DNA of 64,000 nucleotides from Caldifarciminota bacterium SM23_42 (GCA_001303785.1 LJUJ01000001.1:1-64000), one strand, 5' to 3'; counted from the first letter of the stretch, positions 23,328 through 32,330 are shown. The notes: generated from the sequence alone by a model not told the origin. A program made the numbers and translations.

Positions 23328-23903
23328 TCATTTTATCTTCCTCCAATTATGCGTCGCGATCGGTGATTCTTTCCCAATCAGGTATGGCGAGTTCAGTTTC
23401 TTAATGACTATGCCTTCGCGTCCTTTCTTGACCTCGGTCATATAGTTCTGTCTAATGCTGGTTAGCGGTTTGCCCGGAATATAGATGAACGGTGATTTGA
23501 ACCGAATCTTACTGAGGATGGATTTGCGCTTCTTTAGTGATTTTGTGCTGACATTCTGACCTTCGAAGAATACGACGTCGAAAATGTATACTAGTGGCTT
23601 AACCTTGGGTTTCTTTGCGAAAAGCGATGGAATGAAACGTCTTCCCTCGCTCGAGTAGAGTTCACAGTCAAGTAGTGTCTCAGCAGGAAGAAGATTCTTC
23701 AGCTCATCGAGTAAGTAACCGAGTTTGTCTGACCAGTTTGGCGTGCGCTCGAGGCGCCTGCCCCAGCATTCCAGATGGTTATTCTTATAGTGTATTATCT
23801 GCATGCGCCACCCGTCTATTTTTGGTTCGTAAATCCAATCACCCTGAATTTTTTCGCCGAAATAAGGGATGGGTTGCATTAGCCAGACGGGACCGATCCG
23901 CAT
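23328..23903 (-). CDS. minimal ATP-dependent DNA ligase-like nucleotidyltransferase
   Basis: This 191-residue protein contains only the adenylation domain of ATP-dependent ligases: motif I 'EPKIDGWRM' with Lys28 as the AMP-accepting residue, motif III-like 'LLDCELYSSEG', 'YIFDVVFFEG', motif IV 'REGIVIKKLNSPY' and motif V 'NWRKIK'. The OB-fold domain and any DNA-binding extension present in full ligases (usually 270 residues or more) are absent, so it may act with a partner or on a different nucleic acid. ATG 23903 follows the -10 box after 5 nt. Confidence 0.82.
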   Translation of the reverse strand: MRIGPVWLMQPIPYFGEKIQGDWIYEPKIDGWRMQIIHYKNNHLECWGRRLERTPNWSDKLGYLLDELKNLLPAETLLDCELYSSEGRRFIPSLFAKKPKVKPLVYIFDVVFFEGQNVSTKSLKKRKSILSKIRFKSPFIYIPGKPLTSIRQNYMTEVKKGREGIVIKKLNSPYLIGKESPIATHNWRKIK

Positions 23904-23908
23904 ATTAC

Positions 23909-23936
23909 ATTATAGACTAGTTGACGATAGAGTCAA
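23909..23936 (-). promoter_or_regulatory. promoter of ligase-like gene, leaderless type
   Basis: TTGACT (23931-23936), 16 bp, TATAAT (23909-23914), 5 nt, ATG 23903 on the minus strand. Confidence 0.78.
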
Positions 23937-24009
23937 TGGAGCGGATACTATGAAACGGAGAGCCTGAGAAACGGTGACGGCGAGACATGGAGACATACAA
24001 CGACCTGGC

Positions 24010-24129
24010 AAATCCGAAATCCTAAACAAATTCAAATGCCCAAATCCCAATGTACTAAACAGTGTTTTGAGTTTTGGTAATTCGATATTAGGTATTGTTT
24101 CGGATTTCGTGCTTCGAATTTAGGATTTT
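24010..24129 (+). repeat. dispersed AT-rich palindromic repeat, copy C (most complete)
   Basis: This 120-bp unit starts AAATCCGAAATCCTAAAC and ends CGAATTTAGGATTTTC. Inverted words at its ends pair: AAATCCTAAA (24017-24026) with TTTAGGATTT (24119-24128), and AAATCCGAA (24010-24018) with TTCGGATTT (24099-24107). The central part (ACTAAACAGTGTTTTGAG... GGTAATTCGATATTAGG) is shared with copies at 14599 and 20259. Confidence 0.75.
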
Positions 24130-24193
24130 CGCGTGGAGAGTCTTTGAGTTCACGTTACAGTCTGTGGCATGAAGAATAGCTGGTTGAAAATTG

Positions 24194-25480
24194 TCAGTGG
24201 ACAACCGTCCCAATCGGTGTATGGCCTTTTACGCACGTTATTTTCACTCGCCGCACCTCACCCGGAGCTATTTGAGTATCCACGACTACATCTTTGTTGC
24301 CGCGTGTCTTGCCACGCGATGCGTTGTTTTTCGCCTCTGACTCGAATAGAACTTCATAGGTCTTGCCGATCATATCAGCAGTCCTTTCTCTTACGATTTT
24401 GTGTTGCGCGGTAATGAGTTTGGTCAGTCGATTCTTCGTTATATCTTCGGAAAGAGACTTGAGTTTGCTTGCTTTGGTACCTGACCTGACTGAATATCGA
24501 TACATGTACGTATCGTCGAATCTGATTTCTTCGAGCAGGGAAATTGTGTCTTGGAATTCTTCTTCTGTTTCAGTGGGGAAGCCTACGATGACATCAGTCG
24601 TGATTGTTGCATGCGGAATCTCCTGCCGGATAAATGCGATTAGATGGCGGTATTCTTCCTTGCTGTATTTACGGTTCATCAGCTGGAGAATACGGTTGTT
24701 CCCAGACTGCAGCGGTAAATGAAACCACTCGCATATCTTATCATGAGTTTTGATTACTTGGACCGTGTTTTTACTAAAATCCTTGGGATGTGAGGTTAGA
24801 AAACGTAGACGGAACAATTCGTGCACTTCCGAGGTCCGAGCCAGTAACTCGGCAAAATCATAACGCTCATAATGATATTCGTTCACGTTCTGACCCAAGA
24901 GTGTTACGTCTTTGACACCTGATTTTATTAAATGTGCAACCTCTTTGAAGATGTCGGTTGGATTTCTTGACCGGGCACGGCCGCGTACGTAGGGTACAAT
25001 ACAGTATGAACAATAATTGTCACAGCCGCGCATAATTGAGACGTAGCTTGATATTTGTGGCGCGGATGGGTATACACCGTAATACGTTTCATCCCCGAGT
25101 TTCGTGTCGATGATTCGTGTATCTGCTTCCATAATCTCAGACACGTAGTCGGCGATCTTACGGTACGAATCCGGGCCCAGAATCAAGTCTACCGCATGCA
25201 GATGTTTGGTTATTGTATCGGCCTTGTCTACCGCCAGACAACCAACCACGGCGAGCACTCGCTTGCCTGCTTGCCGCCAGTTTCTTAACCCTGATATGTA
25301 AGCGAGCGCGCGATTTTCTGCATGTGCTCGAACCGTGCAGGTATTTACGATGAAGATATCAGCCGACTCCTCATTTGCTACAGGTTCGAACCCATGGTCC
25401 TTCAGTATCTTGCTCATGATGAGCGAGTCATTCTTGTTCATTTGACAGCCGAATGTCTTGATATAGAATTTCTTAGTCAT
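24194..25480 (-). CDS. miaB: tRNA-2-methylthio-N6-dimethylallyladenosine synthase
   Basis: This 428-residue radical-SAM methylthiotransferase acts on i6A37 of tRNAs reading U-starting codons. The N-terminal UPF0004 domain has Cys12 ('KTFGCQMN'), 'FIVNTCTVR' and 'VVGCLA' as cluster ligands. The radical-SAM motif 'GCDNYCSYCIVPYVRGRARSR' binds the second 4Fe-4S cluster. 'LGQNVNEY', 'HLPLQSGNNRIL..MNR.Y' and 'TTDVIVGFPTETEEEFQDT' follow, and a TRAM domain ends the protein. It lies 18 nt after mtaB in the rpsA operon. Confidence 0.95.
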   Translation of the reverse strand: MTKKFYIKTFGCQMNKNDSLIMSKILKDHGFEPVANEESADIFIVNTCTVRAHAENRALAYISGLRNWRQAGKRVLAVVGCLAVDKADTITKHLHAVDLILGPDSYRKIADYVSEIMEADTRIIDTKLGDETYYGVYPSAPQISSYVSIMRGCDNYCSYCIVPYVRGRARSRNPTDIFKEVAHLIKSGVKDVTLLGQNVNEYHYERYDFAELLARTSEVHELFRLRFLTSHPKDFSKNTVQVIKTHDKICEWFHLPLQSGNNRILQLMNRKYSKEEYRHLIAFIRQEIPHATITTDVIVGFPTETEEEFQDTISLLEEIRFDDTYMYRYSVRSGTKASKLKSLSEDITKNRLTKLITAQHKIVRERTADMIGKTYEVLFESEAKNNASRGKTRGNKDVVVDTQIAPGEVRRVKITCVKGHTPIGTVVH

Positions 25481-25498
25481 ATGGCATTACAGCGATCG

Positions 25499-26674
25499 CT
25501 AATTGTGGTCTGTTTTATGGCTGCATAATGCGGCTTTAGTGGAGTCCTCGGTTACTTCTTCGATCGTGACCTCAACCAGTTTATTGGCTGGGCAGTGCTC
25601 TTCGATACGGACCCGGATGTAGTTGTCGGTGAGCCCGACACATTTTCCGTTCTTGCGTTCAATAATCGCACCAAATTTTCGATTCACTAGTTGTTTTCTG
25701 TACTCGTAATTTTTTTGGGCGATGAGTTCTTTCAATTTCCAGAATCTTTTCTTTTTTTGGCTTTTCGGTATAGGGTCACCAAACGGGTAAGCCTCGGTTC
25801 CCGGTCGCGGCGAATATGGAAAAACGTGCAGATGAGTGAAGGGATGTTCCTGGAGGAATCGATACGTGCTCATGAATTCCTTATCACCCTCGTCCGGGAA
25901 ACCGACAATGATGTCGGCACCCAACGACGCATCAGGGAATTCATCGTGCAACGCATTGATCGCTTGCGACAAGAAGGCCGAGTCGTAATTGCGGTTCATC
26001 ATTTTCAGCACTGAGTTGTCCGCGCTTTGAATTGGAATGTGGAAGTGGCGGCACAGCGGCAAATTCTTAAGAGCCTGGATTAGTTGTTCGGTAACAAAGA
26101 AGGGCTCAATCGATGAGAGCCGAATGCGCGGTGAATCGCTGATGTTGCCAATTGCCGAAAGCAAGTCCTCGAGACTATCACCGAAATCCCTCCCGTAAAG
26201 ACCGATATTTGCACCCACCAATACTACTTCGCGGTATCCGAGGCCACGTGCTCGGAGGATTTCTTGCTCGATATCACTCATCGACTTGCTCTCGATTCGA
26301 GAGCGTACCTTCGATACAATACAGTACGTGCACTTCATGTCGCAACCATCCTGGATTTTCAAGAAATATCTAGCTTTGTTAGGTTTGGGCATGATTTTCT
26401 TGATGGCGGCGTTTCGGGCTACGTTATCTAGCACATGGGTCGCTTGAGCATACTCTTCAGGATGTATACGGCAGGCACAGCCAGTGGCGACCGTTGTTGC
26501 ACCAGGAAATTTCCGGAGTGCTTGGCGGAATTTCTTCCGGGATTTTATTTCTGCTTCTTGGGTGACACAGCAGGTATTGATAATGACCAGATCATTAATG
26601 TCGGAAAATTTCTCGAGTAAGCAATAACCCTCGTACTGATTGAGCTTACATCCTAGATTGATTAGTTTTTGCAA
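25499..26674 (-). CDS. mtaB: tRNA t6A37 methylthiotransferase MtaB
   Basis: This 391-residue protein is a second methylthiotransferase, of the MtaB type (converts t6A37 to ms2t6A). The first domain has 'INLGCKLNQYEG', 'VIINTCCVTQEAE.KSR+.+RQ' and 'TGCACR'. The radical-SAM motif is 'IQDGCDMKCTYCIVSKVRS+', followed by 'REVVLVGANIGLYGRD', 'RLSSIEPF', 'HFHIPIQSADNSVLKMMNRNY' and 'GADIIVGFPDEG'. 'HVFPYSPRPGTEA' is typical for MtaB. It starts 10 nt after rpsA and precedes miaB, giving a translation-related operon. Confidence 0.93.
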   Translation of the reverse strand: MQKLINLGCKLNQYEGYCLLEKFSDINDLVIINTCCVTQEAEIKSRKKFRQALRKFPGATTVATGCACRIHPEEYAQATHVLDNVARNAAIKKIMPKPNKARYFLKIQDGCDMKCTYCIVSKVRSRIESKSMSDIEQEILRARGLGYREVVLVGANIGLYGRDFGDSLEDLLSAIGNISDSPRIRLSSIEPFFVTEQLIQALKNLPLCRHFHIPIQSADNSVLKMMNRNYDSAFLSQAINALHDEFPDASLGADIIVGFPDEGDKEFMSTYRFLQEHPFTHLHVFPYSPRPGTEAYPFGDPIPKSQKKKRFWKLKELIAQKNYEYRKQLVNRKFGAIIERKNGKCVGLTDNYIRVRIEEHCPANKLVEVTIEEVTEDSTKAALCSHKTDHN

Positions 26675-26684
26675 GCTGGTTTAA

Positions 26685-28349
26685 CTACTCTTCTTGCTCC
26701 GCTTGTTTCTGGGAATCTAATATGTCGCCAATTGTAAATTTATCTGGTGCCGGTTTCGGCGCTTCTTTCTTCTTGGGTGGTGCCTTGAAAATTTCCTTCT
26801 CGCTGAGAATAATGCGTCGCAATCTCGAGTTTATCTTTCGTACGGTGACTTCAATGTCTTCGCCCAGCTTGTACAAGTCCTTCGGTTTCTTCCCACGCCT
26901 AGAAAGGTAATTTGCTGGGATGAATTCTTCAACACCGCCTTCGAGCACCAATCTTATACCTTTTGGCAGAATATCGCTGATCTTCCCGGTGACTTTTGAG
27001 CCTTCGGGAAAGGTCTCGACGAATTTGGTGAAGGGATCTTCTTTGCAGTGCTTGATACTCAAAGAGATTCTGCGATTTTTCCGGTCAATAGTACAGATGA
27101 CGGCTTCTACCTTTTGTCCCTTACGTAGGTAGTCAGATGCTTTTTTGACCTTCTTGTCCCAGAAAAAGTCGTTGACATGAATTAGACCCTCAACGCCGTC
27201 AATTATTTGCACAAAAGCGCCAAAGTCTTTGAGATTTGTGACCTTGACGACAACCTTTTGGCCTACATCCAGTTTTTCATCGACGGTTGACCATGGATCT
27301 GGTTTCGTTTGCTTCATGCCGAGGGAGATTCTTTGTTCGTTGCGATCGATCGATAAGACAACTGCTTCAACCGTGTCTCCCACTTTGAGGATTGAAGAAG
27401 GATCCTTGATGTCTTTGGTCCATGACATCTCAGATACGTGAATGAGTCCCTCGATACCTTTTTCCAGCTCGACGAAAGCGCCATAGTCAACGACACTTGT
27501 TACTCTGCCTTTCACTTTCGTACCGACTGGATATTTGTTCTCAATGGCTTCCCATGGATGTGGTGTCAATTGTTTGAGACCAACCGCGATTCTTCCCGTC
27601 TCACGGTCCATAATCAGGACTTTGACCTTGATTTTGTCATTCACTTTGACCGCTTCAGCCGGATGGGTTATTTTGAGCCAGGAGATATCCGTAATATGAA
27701 GAAGGGCATCAATGCCGCCAATGTCAATGAACGCACCAAAGTCAGTAATATTGCGCACCGTACCATCAATGATGTCGCCGACCTTCATTTTACTGAAGAT
27801 ACGCTTGCGAGCTTTGGCCTGTTCTTCTTCGACGGCCAGTTTTCTTGAGACAACAATGTTCTTTCTGAGCATGTTTATCTTTACGATTTTGACTTCAGTC
27901 GACTGCCCAATCAACGATTCACTATTCGCCTGCGATTTGTATTCGATTTGCGAGCTCGGTAAGAAGGCTTCAACGCCCATCAGGTCGACCGAGTAGCCAC
28001 CTTTGATGCGTTTCTTTATTGTGCACGACGCCATCTCGCCGTTCTCATATATGTGTTTTATCTTGTCCCAAGCCAGCTGAAAGTCCGCTTTTTTCTTGGA
28101 AATGACCGGAAATCCCTCGCGGTTCTCATAAGCTTCGAGGAAGACATATATTTCTTTGCCTTCATCGGCGTCCTCGTGGTTGGTGAATTCTTCCAACGGG
28201 AGAAAACCCTCGGCCTTCAGACCAAGGTTGAGGAGAACGCCATTTTCGGTTCTTTTAATAACTGTTGCCTTTACGATATCGCCCTCTTTGGGCGTGACAA
28301 GAGATGCTTCCAGGAGCTTGTTCAGATCTTCTTGCGTAATATCTTTCAT
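26685..28349 (-). CDS. rpsA: 30S ribosomal protein S1
   Basis: This 554-residue protein has six consecutive S1/OB-fold repeats, for example 'GDIVKATVIKRTENGVLLNLGLKAEGFLPLEEF', 'GDIIDGTVRNITDFGAFIDIGGIDALLHITDISW' and 'GTKVKGRVTSVVDYGAFVELEKGIEGLIHVSEMSW'. The first two bind the ribosome and the others bind mRNA. The C-terminal tail is Lys/Pro/Glu-rich. AAGGAGG lies about 10 nt before ATG 28349. Because S1 is thought to matter little for leaderless mRNAs, its presence beside many leaderless genes implies mixed initiation modes. Confidence 0.95.
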   Translation of the reverse strand: MKDITQEDLNKLLEASLVTPKEGDIVKATVIKRTENGVLLNLGLKAEGFLPLEEFTNHEDADEGKEIYVFLEAYENREGFPVISKKKADFQLAWDKIKHIYENGEMASCTIKKRIKGGYSVDLMGVEAFLPSSQIEYKSQANSESLIGQSTEVKIVKINMLRKNIVVSRKLAVEEEQAKARKRIFSKMKVGDIIDGTVRNITDFGAFIDIGGIDALLHITDISWLKITHPAEAVKVNDKIKVKVLIMDRETGRIAVGLKQLTPHPWEAIENKYPVGTKVKGRVTSVVDYGAFVELEKGIEGLIHVSEMSWTKDIKDPSSILKVGDTVEAVVLSIDRNEQRISLGMKQTKPDPWSTVDEKLDVGQKVVVKVTNLKDFGAFVQIIDGVEGLIHVNDFFWDKKVKKASDYLRKGQKVEAVICTIDRKNRRISLSIKHCKEDPFTKFVETFPEGSKVTGKISDILPKGIRLVLEGGVEEFIPANYLSRRGKKPKDLYKLGEDIEVTVRKINSRLRRIILSEKEIFKAPPKKKEAPKPAPDKFTIGDILDSQKQAEQEE

Positions 28350-28391
28350 TTGACTATAAAACCTCCTTCGAATAGTTTTGCTATTCTGGCA

Positions 28392-28419
28392 ATTATAATG
28401 ATTTTTCGAGAGTTGTCAA
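28392..28419 (-). promoter_or_regulatory. promoter of rpsA-mtaB-miaB operon
   Basis: TTGACA (28414-28419), 16 bp, TATAAT (28392-28397) on the minus strand, a perfect pair. The leader is about 35 nt with AAGGAGG. Confidence 0.8.
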
Positions 28420-28470
28420 CTGCTTGTATAGTGGCGAATCGGTGTGTTGACGTGTCTACCTCGGTGGTAT

Positions 28471-28498
28471 TTGACTTTCGTTCGATGTTATATATAAT
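28471..28498 (+). promoter_or_regulatory. promoter of cyclophilin gene
   Basis: TTGACT (28471-28476), 16 bp, TATAAT (28493-28498). It diverges from the rpsA promoter. AAGGAGG precedes ATG 28528. Confidence 0.75.
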
Positions 28499-28527
28499 AT
28501 CCAATATATCATGCAAAGGAGGATTCA

Positions 28528-29073
28528 ATGAAAAACCTGATTCTGACCGCTTTCCTCGTGCTTGCGTGTGGTGTTCAGAAAGAGGCAGACACGTATGTCC
28601 GGAAAAGTGATGTTCCTTATTTGAACATTTCGGTGAAAACCTATGGTAAGATTGTGATTGAACTACATCGCAATGAGGCACCGAAGAATGTCAACAATAT
28701 CATTGAATTAACTGATAAGGGATTTTATAACGGTTTGATATTTCACCGTATTATAAAGAATTTTGTGATCCAGGGCGGATGCCCTAGGGGCGATGGCACC
28801 GGTGATCCAGGATATGAGATAGATGATGAGATTGTGCCGAGCCTAAAGCACTTGAAAGGCACAGTTGCCATGGCGAACAGGGGGCCGAATACTAACGGTT
28901 CACAGTTTTATATTTGCCTGGAACCTCTACCACGGCTTGACGGTCGCTACACGATAATCGGGCAAGTGGTTCAGGGTATGGATGTTGTCGAGCGCATTGG
29001 CAGTGTACAAACCGGCCAGCTTGACAGACCGGTGACCGATGTCGTGATGGAAAAAGTATGGATTGAAAGATAA
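28528..29073 (+). CDS. cyclophilin-type peptidyl-prolyl isomerase, lipoprotein
   Basis: This 181-residue protein has a short lipoprotein signal ('LVLAC', Cys14) and a cyclophilin domain: 'ISVKTYGKIVIELHRNEAPKNVNNIIELTDKGFYNGLIFHRIIKNFVIQGG', 'GTVAMANRGPNTNGSQFYICL', 'LDGRYTIIGQVVQGMDVVERI'. The catalytic Arg (FHR) and Gln-Phe (GSQFYI) are present. The Trp of the active site is replaced (LDGRYT), common in bacterial forms. It probably folds proteins in the periplasm or at the cell surface. Confidence 0.92.
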   Translation: MKNLILTAFLVLACGVQKEADTYVRKSDVPYLNISVKTYGKIVIELHRNEAPKNVNNIIELTDKGFYNGLIFHRIIKNFVIQGGCPRGDGTGDPGYEIDDEIVPSLKHLKGTVAMANRGPNTNGSQFYICLEPLPRLDGRYTIIGQVVQGMDVVERIGSVQTGQLDRPVTDVVMEKVWIER

Positions 29074-29075
29074 CA

Positions 29076-30230
29076 TTGAGCAGTAAGACAATTTGGATCG
29101 TATACAGTTCGCGTAAAGGGGGACACCTTTTTCCCAGTCTGGCCTTATATGAGAGAATAGCCGGCAGACGTGGCTACGGTGTTCAGATCATAAATACGCT
29201 CGATATTTCCAGGTTTTTATCGATATTGGACGGAATCAGTAGAATAGCTGATCTGAAACTTAAGAAGATCTACCGCTGGTCTTATCGCAATCTTGAAGCG
29301 GGTAATCAAACAACCCAGGGACTGTATCGCTTGTTTGAGGCAATATTATACCGCTATGGCAAGGTGGGGGAGAAATTAGCTTGGCGCTTTGGGAGACCTG
29401 ACATAATCCTTTCGATCCAGCCCGAAATAAATGTCGTGGCTGAACTATTCAAGAACTGGTTTCGTGTGCCATTTCATACTGTCATCATCGATTTGTCGAT
29501 TCACGGACTATGGATAAACAGACGCATTGATCATTACTACGTACCGAACGAATCGCTGAAAACCGACCTTAGAAAGTATGGGGTTTCCGAAGCGAGGATT
29601 ACCGCTACTGGCGTTCCACTGAGAGCGGGTTTTTCTCAAGCGGTTAAGAAAAGAGTCAGGACGACCAGGAGAGCATTAGGATTGTCCGTGGATCTATGCA
29701 CCGTGCTGTTAGTCGGCGGCCTTTTGGGAAAGATGTTCGATTTCAAAGGTGTGATCGAATCGATTTTGGATACGCATTTACCTATTCAAATTTTGGCGGT
29801 TTTCGGGAAGAACGATCCGGCCATGGCAGGCGTATCGGAATTGAAGAATAGATGCAAGTATCCCATGTACATTTACGGTGCGGTGGTCGAAATGCATGAG
29901 TTGATATGGGCATCCGATGTCGTCATCAGCAAGCCGGGTGCAATTACGATGACCGAGGTTATGAGTCTAGGTAAGCCAATGATTGTGATAAATCCACTTG
30001 GTGGATCAGCTCAGGAGTTGAGAGCTGCGCGATTTTTGCAGGAAAGCGGCGCAGGTCTATGGATAAGAAACGCCCGAGAACTGGGCGCAACGATCAAGGG
30101 ATTATTCAAAAACAAGAGCAAATATGAATACATGTGTCGAAATGCCAAGGCATTGGGGCAGCATAATCTACGTGCAGACAGGGCAATATTCAAGAATATC
30201 AAGCGAGTGTTAGATGGTTGTGAGAATTAG
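29076..30230 (+). CDS. MurG/MGDG-synthase-like glycosyltransferase (GT28)
   Basis: This 384-residue protein has the GT-B fold of the processive diacylglycerol glycosyltransferase group. The N-terminal half reads 'SRKGGHLFPSLALYE', 'PDIILSIQPEINVVAEL' and 'IIDLSIHGLWINRRIDHYYVPNE'. The C-terminal half reads 'ILAVFGKND', 'YGAVVEMHELIWASDVVISKPGAITMTEVMSLGKPMIVINPLGG.AQELRAARFLQESGAG', which is the UDP-sugar binding region. It probably glycosylates a membrane lipid at the cytoplasmic face. The start is TTG 29076, directly after the cyclophilin stop. Confidence 0.8.
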   Translation: MSSKTIWIVYSSRKGGHLFPSLALYERIAGRRGYGVQIINTLDISRFLSILDGISRIADLKLKKIYRWSYRNLEAGNQTTQGLYRLFEAILYRYGKVGEKLAWRFGRPDIILSIQPEINVVAELFKNWFRVPFHTVIIDLSIHGLWINRRIDHYYVPNESLKTDLRKYGVSEARITATGVPLRAGFSQAVKKRVRTTRRALGLSVDLCTVLLVGGLLGKMFDFKGVIESILDTHLPIQILAVFGKNDPAMAGVSELKNRCKYPMYIYGAVVEMHELIWASDVVISKPGAITMTEVMSLGKPMIVINPLGGSAQELRAARFLQESGAGLWIRNARELGATIKGLFKNKSKYEYMCRNAKALGQHNLRADRAIFKNIKRVLDGCEN

Positions 30231-30281
30231 CATTGCGGTTTCATGAACGGTGCTTCACGAGTGTATGTACGTGCAACACAG

Positions 30282-30310
30282 TTGACGATATTGATTGTGT
30301 GGGTTATAAT
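30282..30310 (+). promoter_or_regulatory. promoter of epimerase gene, leaderless type
   Basis: TTGACG (30282-30287), 17 bp, TATAAT (30305-30310), 5 nt, ATG 30316. Confidence 0.75.
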
Positions 30311-30315
30311 GAATT

Positions 30316-31158
30316 ATGGAGTTTGACAATCTAATAACGAGTCCGTTCGGCCTTGGCGAGAAGCTCATTCTTGAGTTATTGAAAAAGGGTGAGAGTGTCT
30401 ATGCTGTCTTCCCAACACCTAAAGACGTTCCGATGTCGTTTTTAGGAAAGAAGAATATTAAGTATGGTTTCTTGAGGTTTGACCATGACCCGATTTTAGA
30501 AAAAGTACTACCCAGAAGAACGAAGCGCGTTTTTCACATCTTTGAGTTATACAGTGGCAAATTCTCGAGACTATTCAAGTCCAACACCTTGGCTACGCTA
30601 CTGCTGTTGGAATGGGCAAAGAACTCGGGTGTTGAAGATTTCATCTATCTATCGAGCGGTGAGGTCTACGGCAAGGGTACAAATCTTGACGAAAACCATG
30701 CTTCCAATCCTTATAGCTTCTACGCGACGAGTAAGTATCAGGCCGAGATGTTCCTACGGTTCTATCAGCGGTTCTATCGAATACATTCCGTCCGGTTGTT
30801 CTTCCCTTTTGGCAAGGGGGTGGAGCAGGGGTTTGTCTGGAACATCGCGCAATCACTCATTTCTGAGGACACAATTGATGCAGAATACGACAGTATTTCG
30901 CCGACGTTCAGCGATGACGTTGTTGAACCTTTAATCAGACTGCGTGAACAGAACAACTCTGATATCTACAATGTCTGTGGGAGTCCAGTTAAGCTTGAAA
31001 AAGTGGTTGAAGAACTGAAGAAAGTTGTACAAAAGTCACCCAAGACACTCAAGAGCAGGAAGGTGGCGTTGTCCGGCAATAACTCAAAAGCAAAAGAATC
31101 GCTCAAATATAGAGAAACGTCTCTGTCAGAAGCAATGAAAGTGTCATTTGGCGGTTAA
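30316..31158 (+). CDS. NAD-dependent epimerase/dehydratase-like protein
   Basis: This 280-residue extended-SDR protein keeps the catalytic pattern: 'DFIYLSSGEVYGKG' (Ser) and 'YATSKYQAE' (YxxxK). 'SVRLFFPFGKGVEQGF', 'TFSDDVVEPLIRL' and 'IYNVCGSP' are typical of nucleotide-sugar epimerases. The N-terminal nucleotide-binding loop is degenerate ('TSPFGLGEKL' instead of TGxxGxxG), and it is shorter than usual (about 310 residues). Function in surface sugar metabolism is inferred from glycosyltransferase neighbours. ATG 30316 is fixed by the promoter. Confidence 0.78.
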   Translation: MEFDNLITSPFGLGEKLILELLKKGESVYAVFPTPKDVPMSFLGKKNIKYGFLRFDHDPILEKVLPRRTKRVFHIFELYSGKFSRLFKSNTLATLLLLEWAKNSGVEDFIYLSSGEVYGKGTNLDENHASNPYSFYATSKYQAEMFLRFYQRFYRIHSVRLFFPFGKGVEQGFVWNIAQSLISEDTIDAEYDSISPTFSDDVVEPLIRLREQNNSDIYNVCGSPVKLEKVVEELKKVVQKSPKTLKSRKVALSGNNSKAKESLKYRETSLSEAMKVSFGG

Positions 31159-31204
31159 TAACCCAGGTTGTGACAAATAATTTGTCCATTTTCCAGAAAA
31201 TCCT

Positions 31205-32269
31205 ATGAGAGTGTTACACATAACTCCAGAGAACATCCAAGACGTGCCCGGTCTGTTGAGCCGGAGCCACTCATACTTTGGTGACGAAGGAGTGTTGGCA
31301 ACCATGGTGCGTTCCCGCTTGGGTTTTCCTAACGGCATACTGCTTGATTATCCGTTCTTGAATTCGGGGCCGCTTGCCAGACTGGGAAAAGTCATGGGAC
31401 GTCATGACGTTAACGTTCTGGAAACAGAATTGCAGCTGAAGATCAAGGGTCAGAGAACCTTGGAGAGAGCCTATTTTCAGGGCCGTGATTATGTATGGCT
31501 GTATCATTTGAGCCGGGCTTGGCGTCGGTACGATCTTGACGATTACGACATATACCACTTTGATGGGGATGTTCCGTTCATCTTCGGTAGCAGAATTCTG
31601 AGGAAATTGACGGGCAAGCGCATCGTTACTCATTTCTTCGGTAGTGAACTGAGGAAGTGGGGCATGAATCGCTATCTACGCGACTACGCTCAGCTAAGGT
31701 TCACATCAGAGCTGGACCATACAAAGATCGACCCATCGTTGATATTCGTCCCGATTCCTTATGCGGTGGGGAGCGTAAAGCCGCGAGAGCGTGAGAATAA
31801 CGTATTAAGGGTGGGACATTCTCCTACCCGGCGGACCGCCAAGGGCACTCAAGACATAATTGCGGCGATTAACGAACTGAAGGAAGACATGAGTTTCGAA
31901 TTCTTGATCATCGAAGGCGTGCCGCATTGGAAGTGTATGGAATTGAAAGCAACATGCGATATCGGCATCGATCAAATCGGTAACTATGCAGGAACCGGTT
32001 ACGGTAGAAGTGGTCTCGAGTTCTTGGCGCTCGGCATACCGACGATAACCGAGATACCGGATGAGTATGAAAAACTTCTGCCCGCTCATCCGTTTATCAA
32101 GGCAACGAAAAGAAGCTTCAAAGAAATCTTGCGGCTTGTTTTAACCAACAGCAGACTGAGGCAAACAAAGCGCAGACAGGGCATCAAGTGGGTTCATCAT
32201 TTTCCTAATCCGAAGCGAATAATTAGCAGAATATATGAAGAATATGGCAAGAAAGGTTGGATTTGCTGA
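31205..32269 (+). CDS. glycosyltransferase-like protein (GT4-type)
   Basis: This 354-residue protein has a GT-B-like layout. The N-terminus reads 'MRVLHITPENIQDVPGLLSRSH', then 'YDLDDYDIYHFDGDVPFIFGSRILRKL..KRIVTHFFGSELRKWG'. The C-terminal half has 'LRVGHSPTRRTAKGTQDIIAAI', 'CDIGIDQIGNYAGTGYGRSGLEFLALGIPTITEIP', which is the donor-binding and E-x7-E region in reduced form. It probably adds a sugar to a lipid or surface polymer. Ends within the 5' region of the prenyl-synthase transcript. Confidence 0.7.
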   Translation: MRVLHITPENIQDVPGLLSRSHSYFGDEGVLATMVRSRLGFPNGILLDYPFLNSGPLARLGKVMGRHDVNVLETELQLKIKGQRTLERAYFQGRDYVWLYHLSRAWRRYDLDDYDIYHFDGDVPFIFGSRILRKLTGKRIVTHFFGSELRKWGMNRYLRDYAQLRFTSELDHTKIDPSLIFVPIPYAVGSVKPRERENNVLRVGHSPTRRTAKGTQDIIAAINELKEDMSFEFLIIEGVPHWKCMELKATCDIGIDQIGNYAGTGYGRSGLEFLALGIPTITEIPDEYEKLLPAHPFIKATKRSFKEILRLVLTNSRLRQTKRRQGIKWVHHFPNPKRIISRIYEEYGKKGWIC

Positions 32270-32286
32270 CCTTAGAAATAGCCTTA

Positions 32287-32314
32287 TTGACAAATATTCA
32301 ATTTGCATTAGAAT
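32287..32314 (+). promoter_or_regulatory. promoter of prenyl synthase-dxs-sprA operon
   Basis: TTGACA (32287-32292), 16 bp, TAGAAT (32309-32314). ATG 32331 follows after 16 nt with no Shine-Dalgarno, so the leader is about 10 nt. Confidence 0.6.
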
Positions 32315-32330
32315 TATCACGCCAAATATC

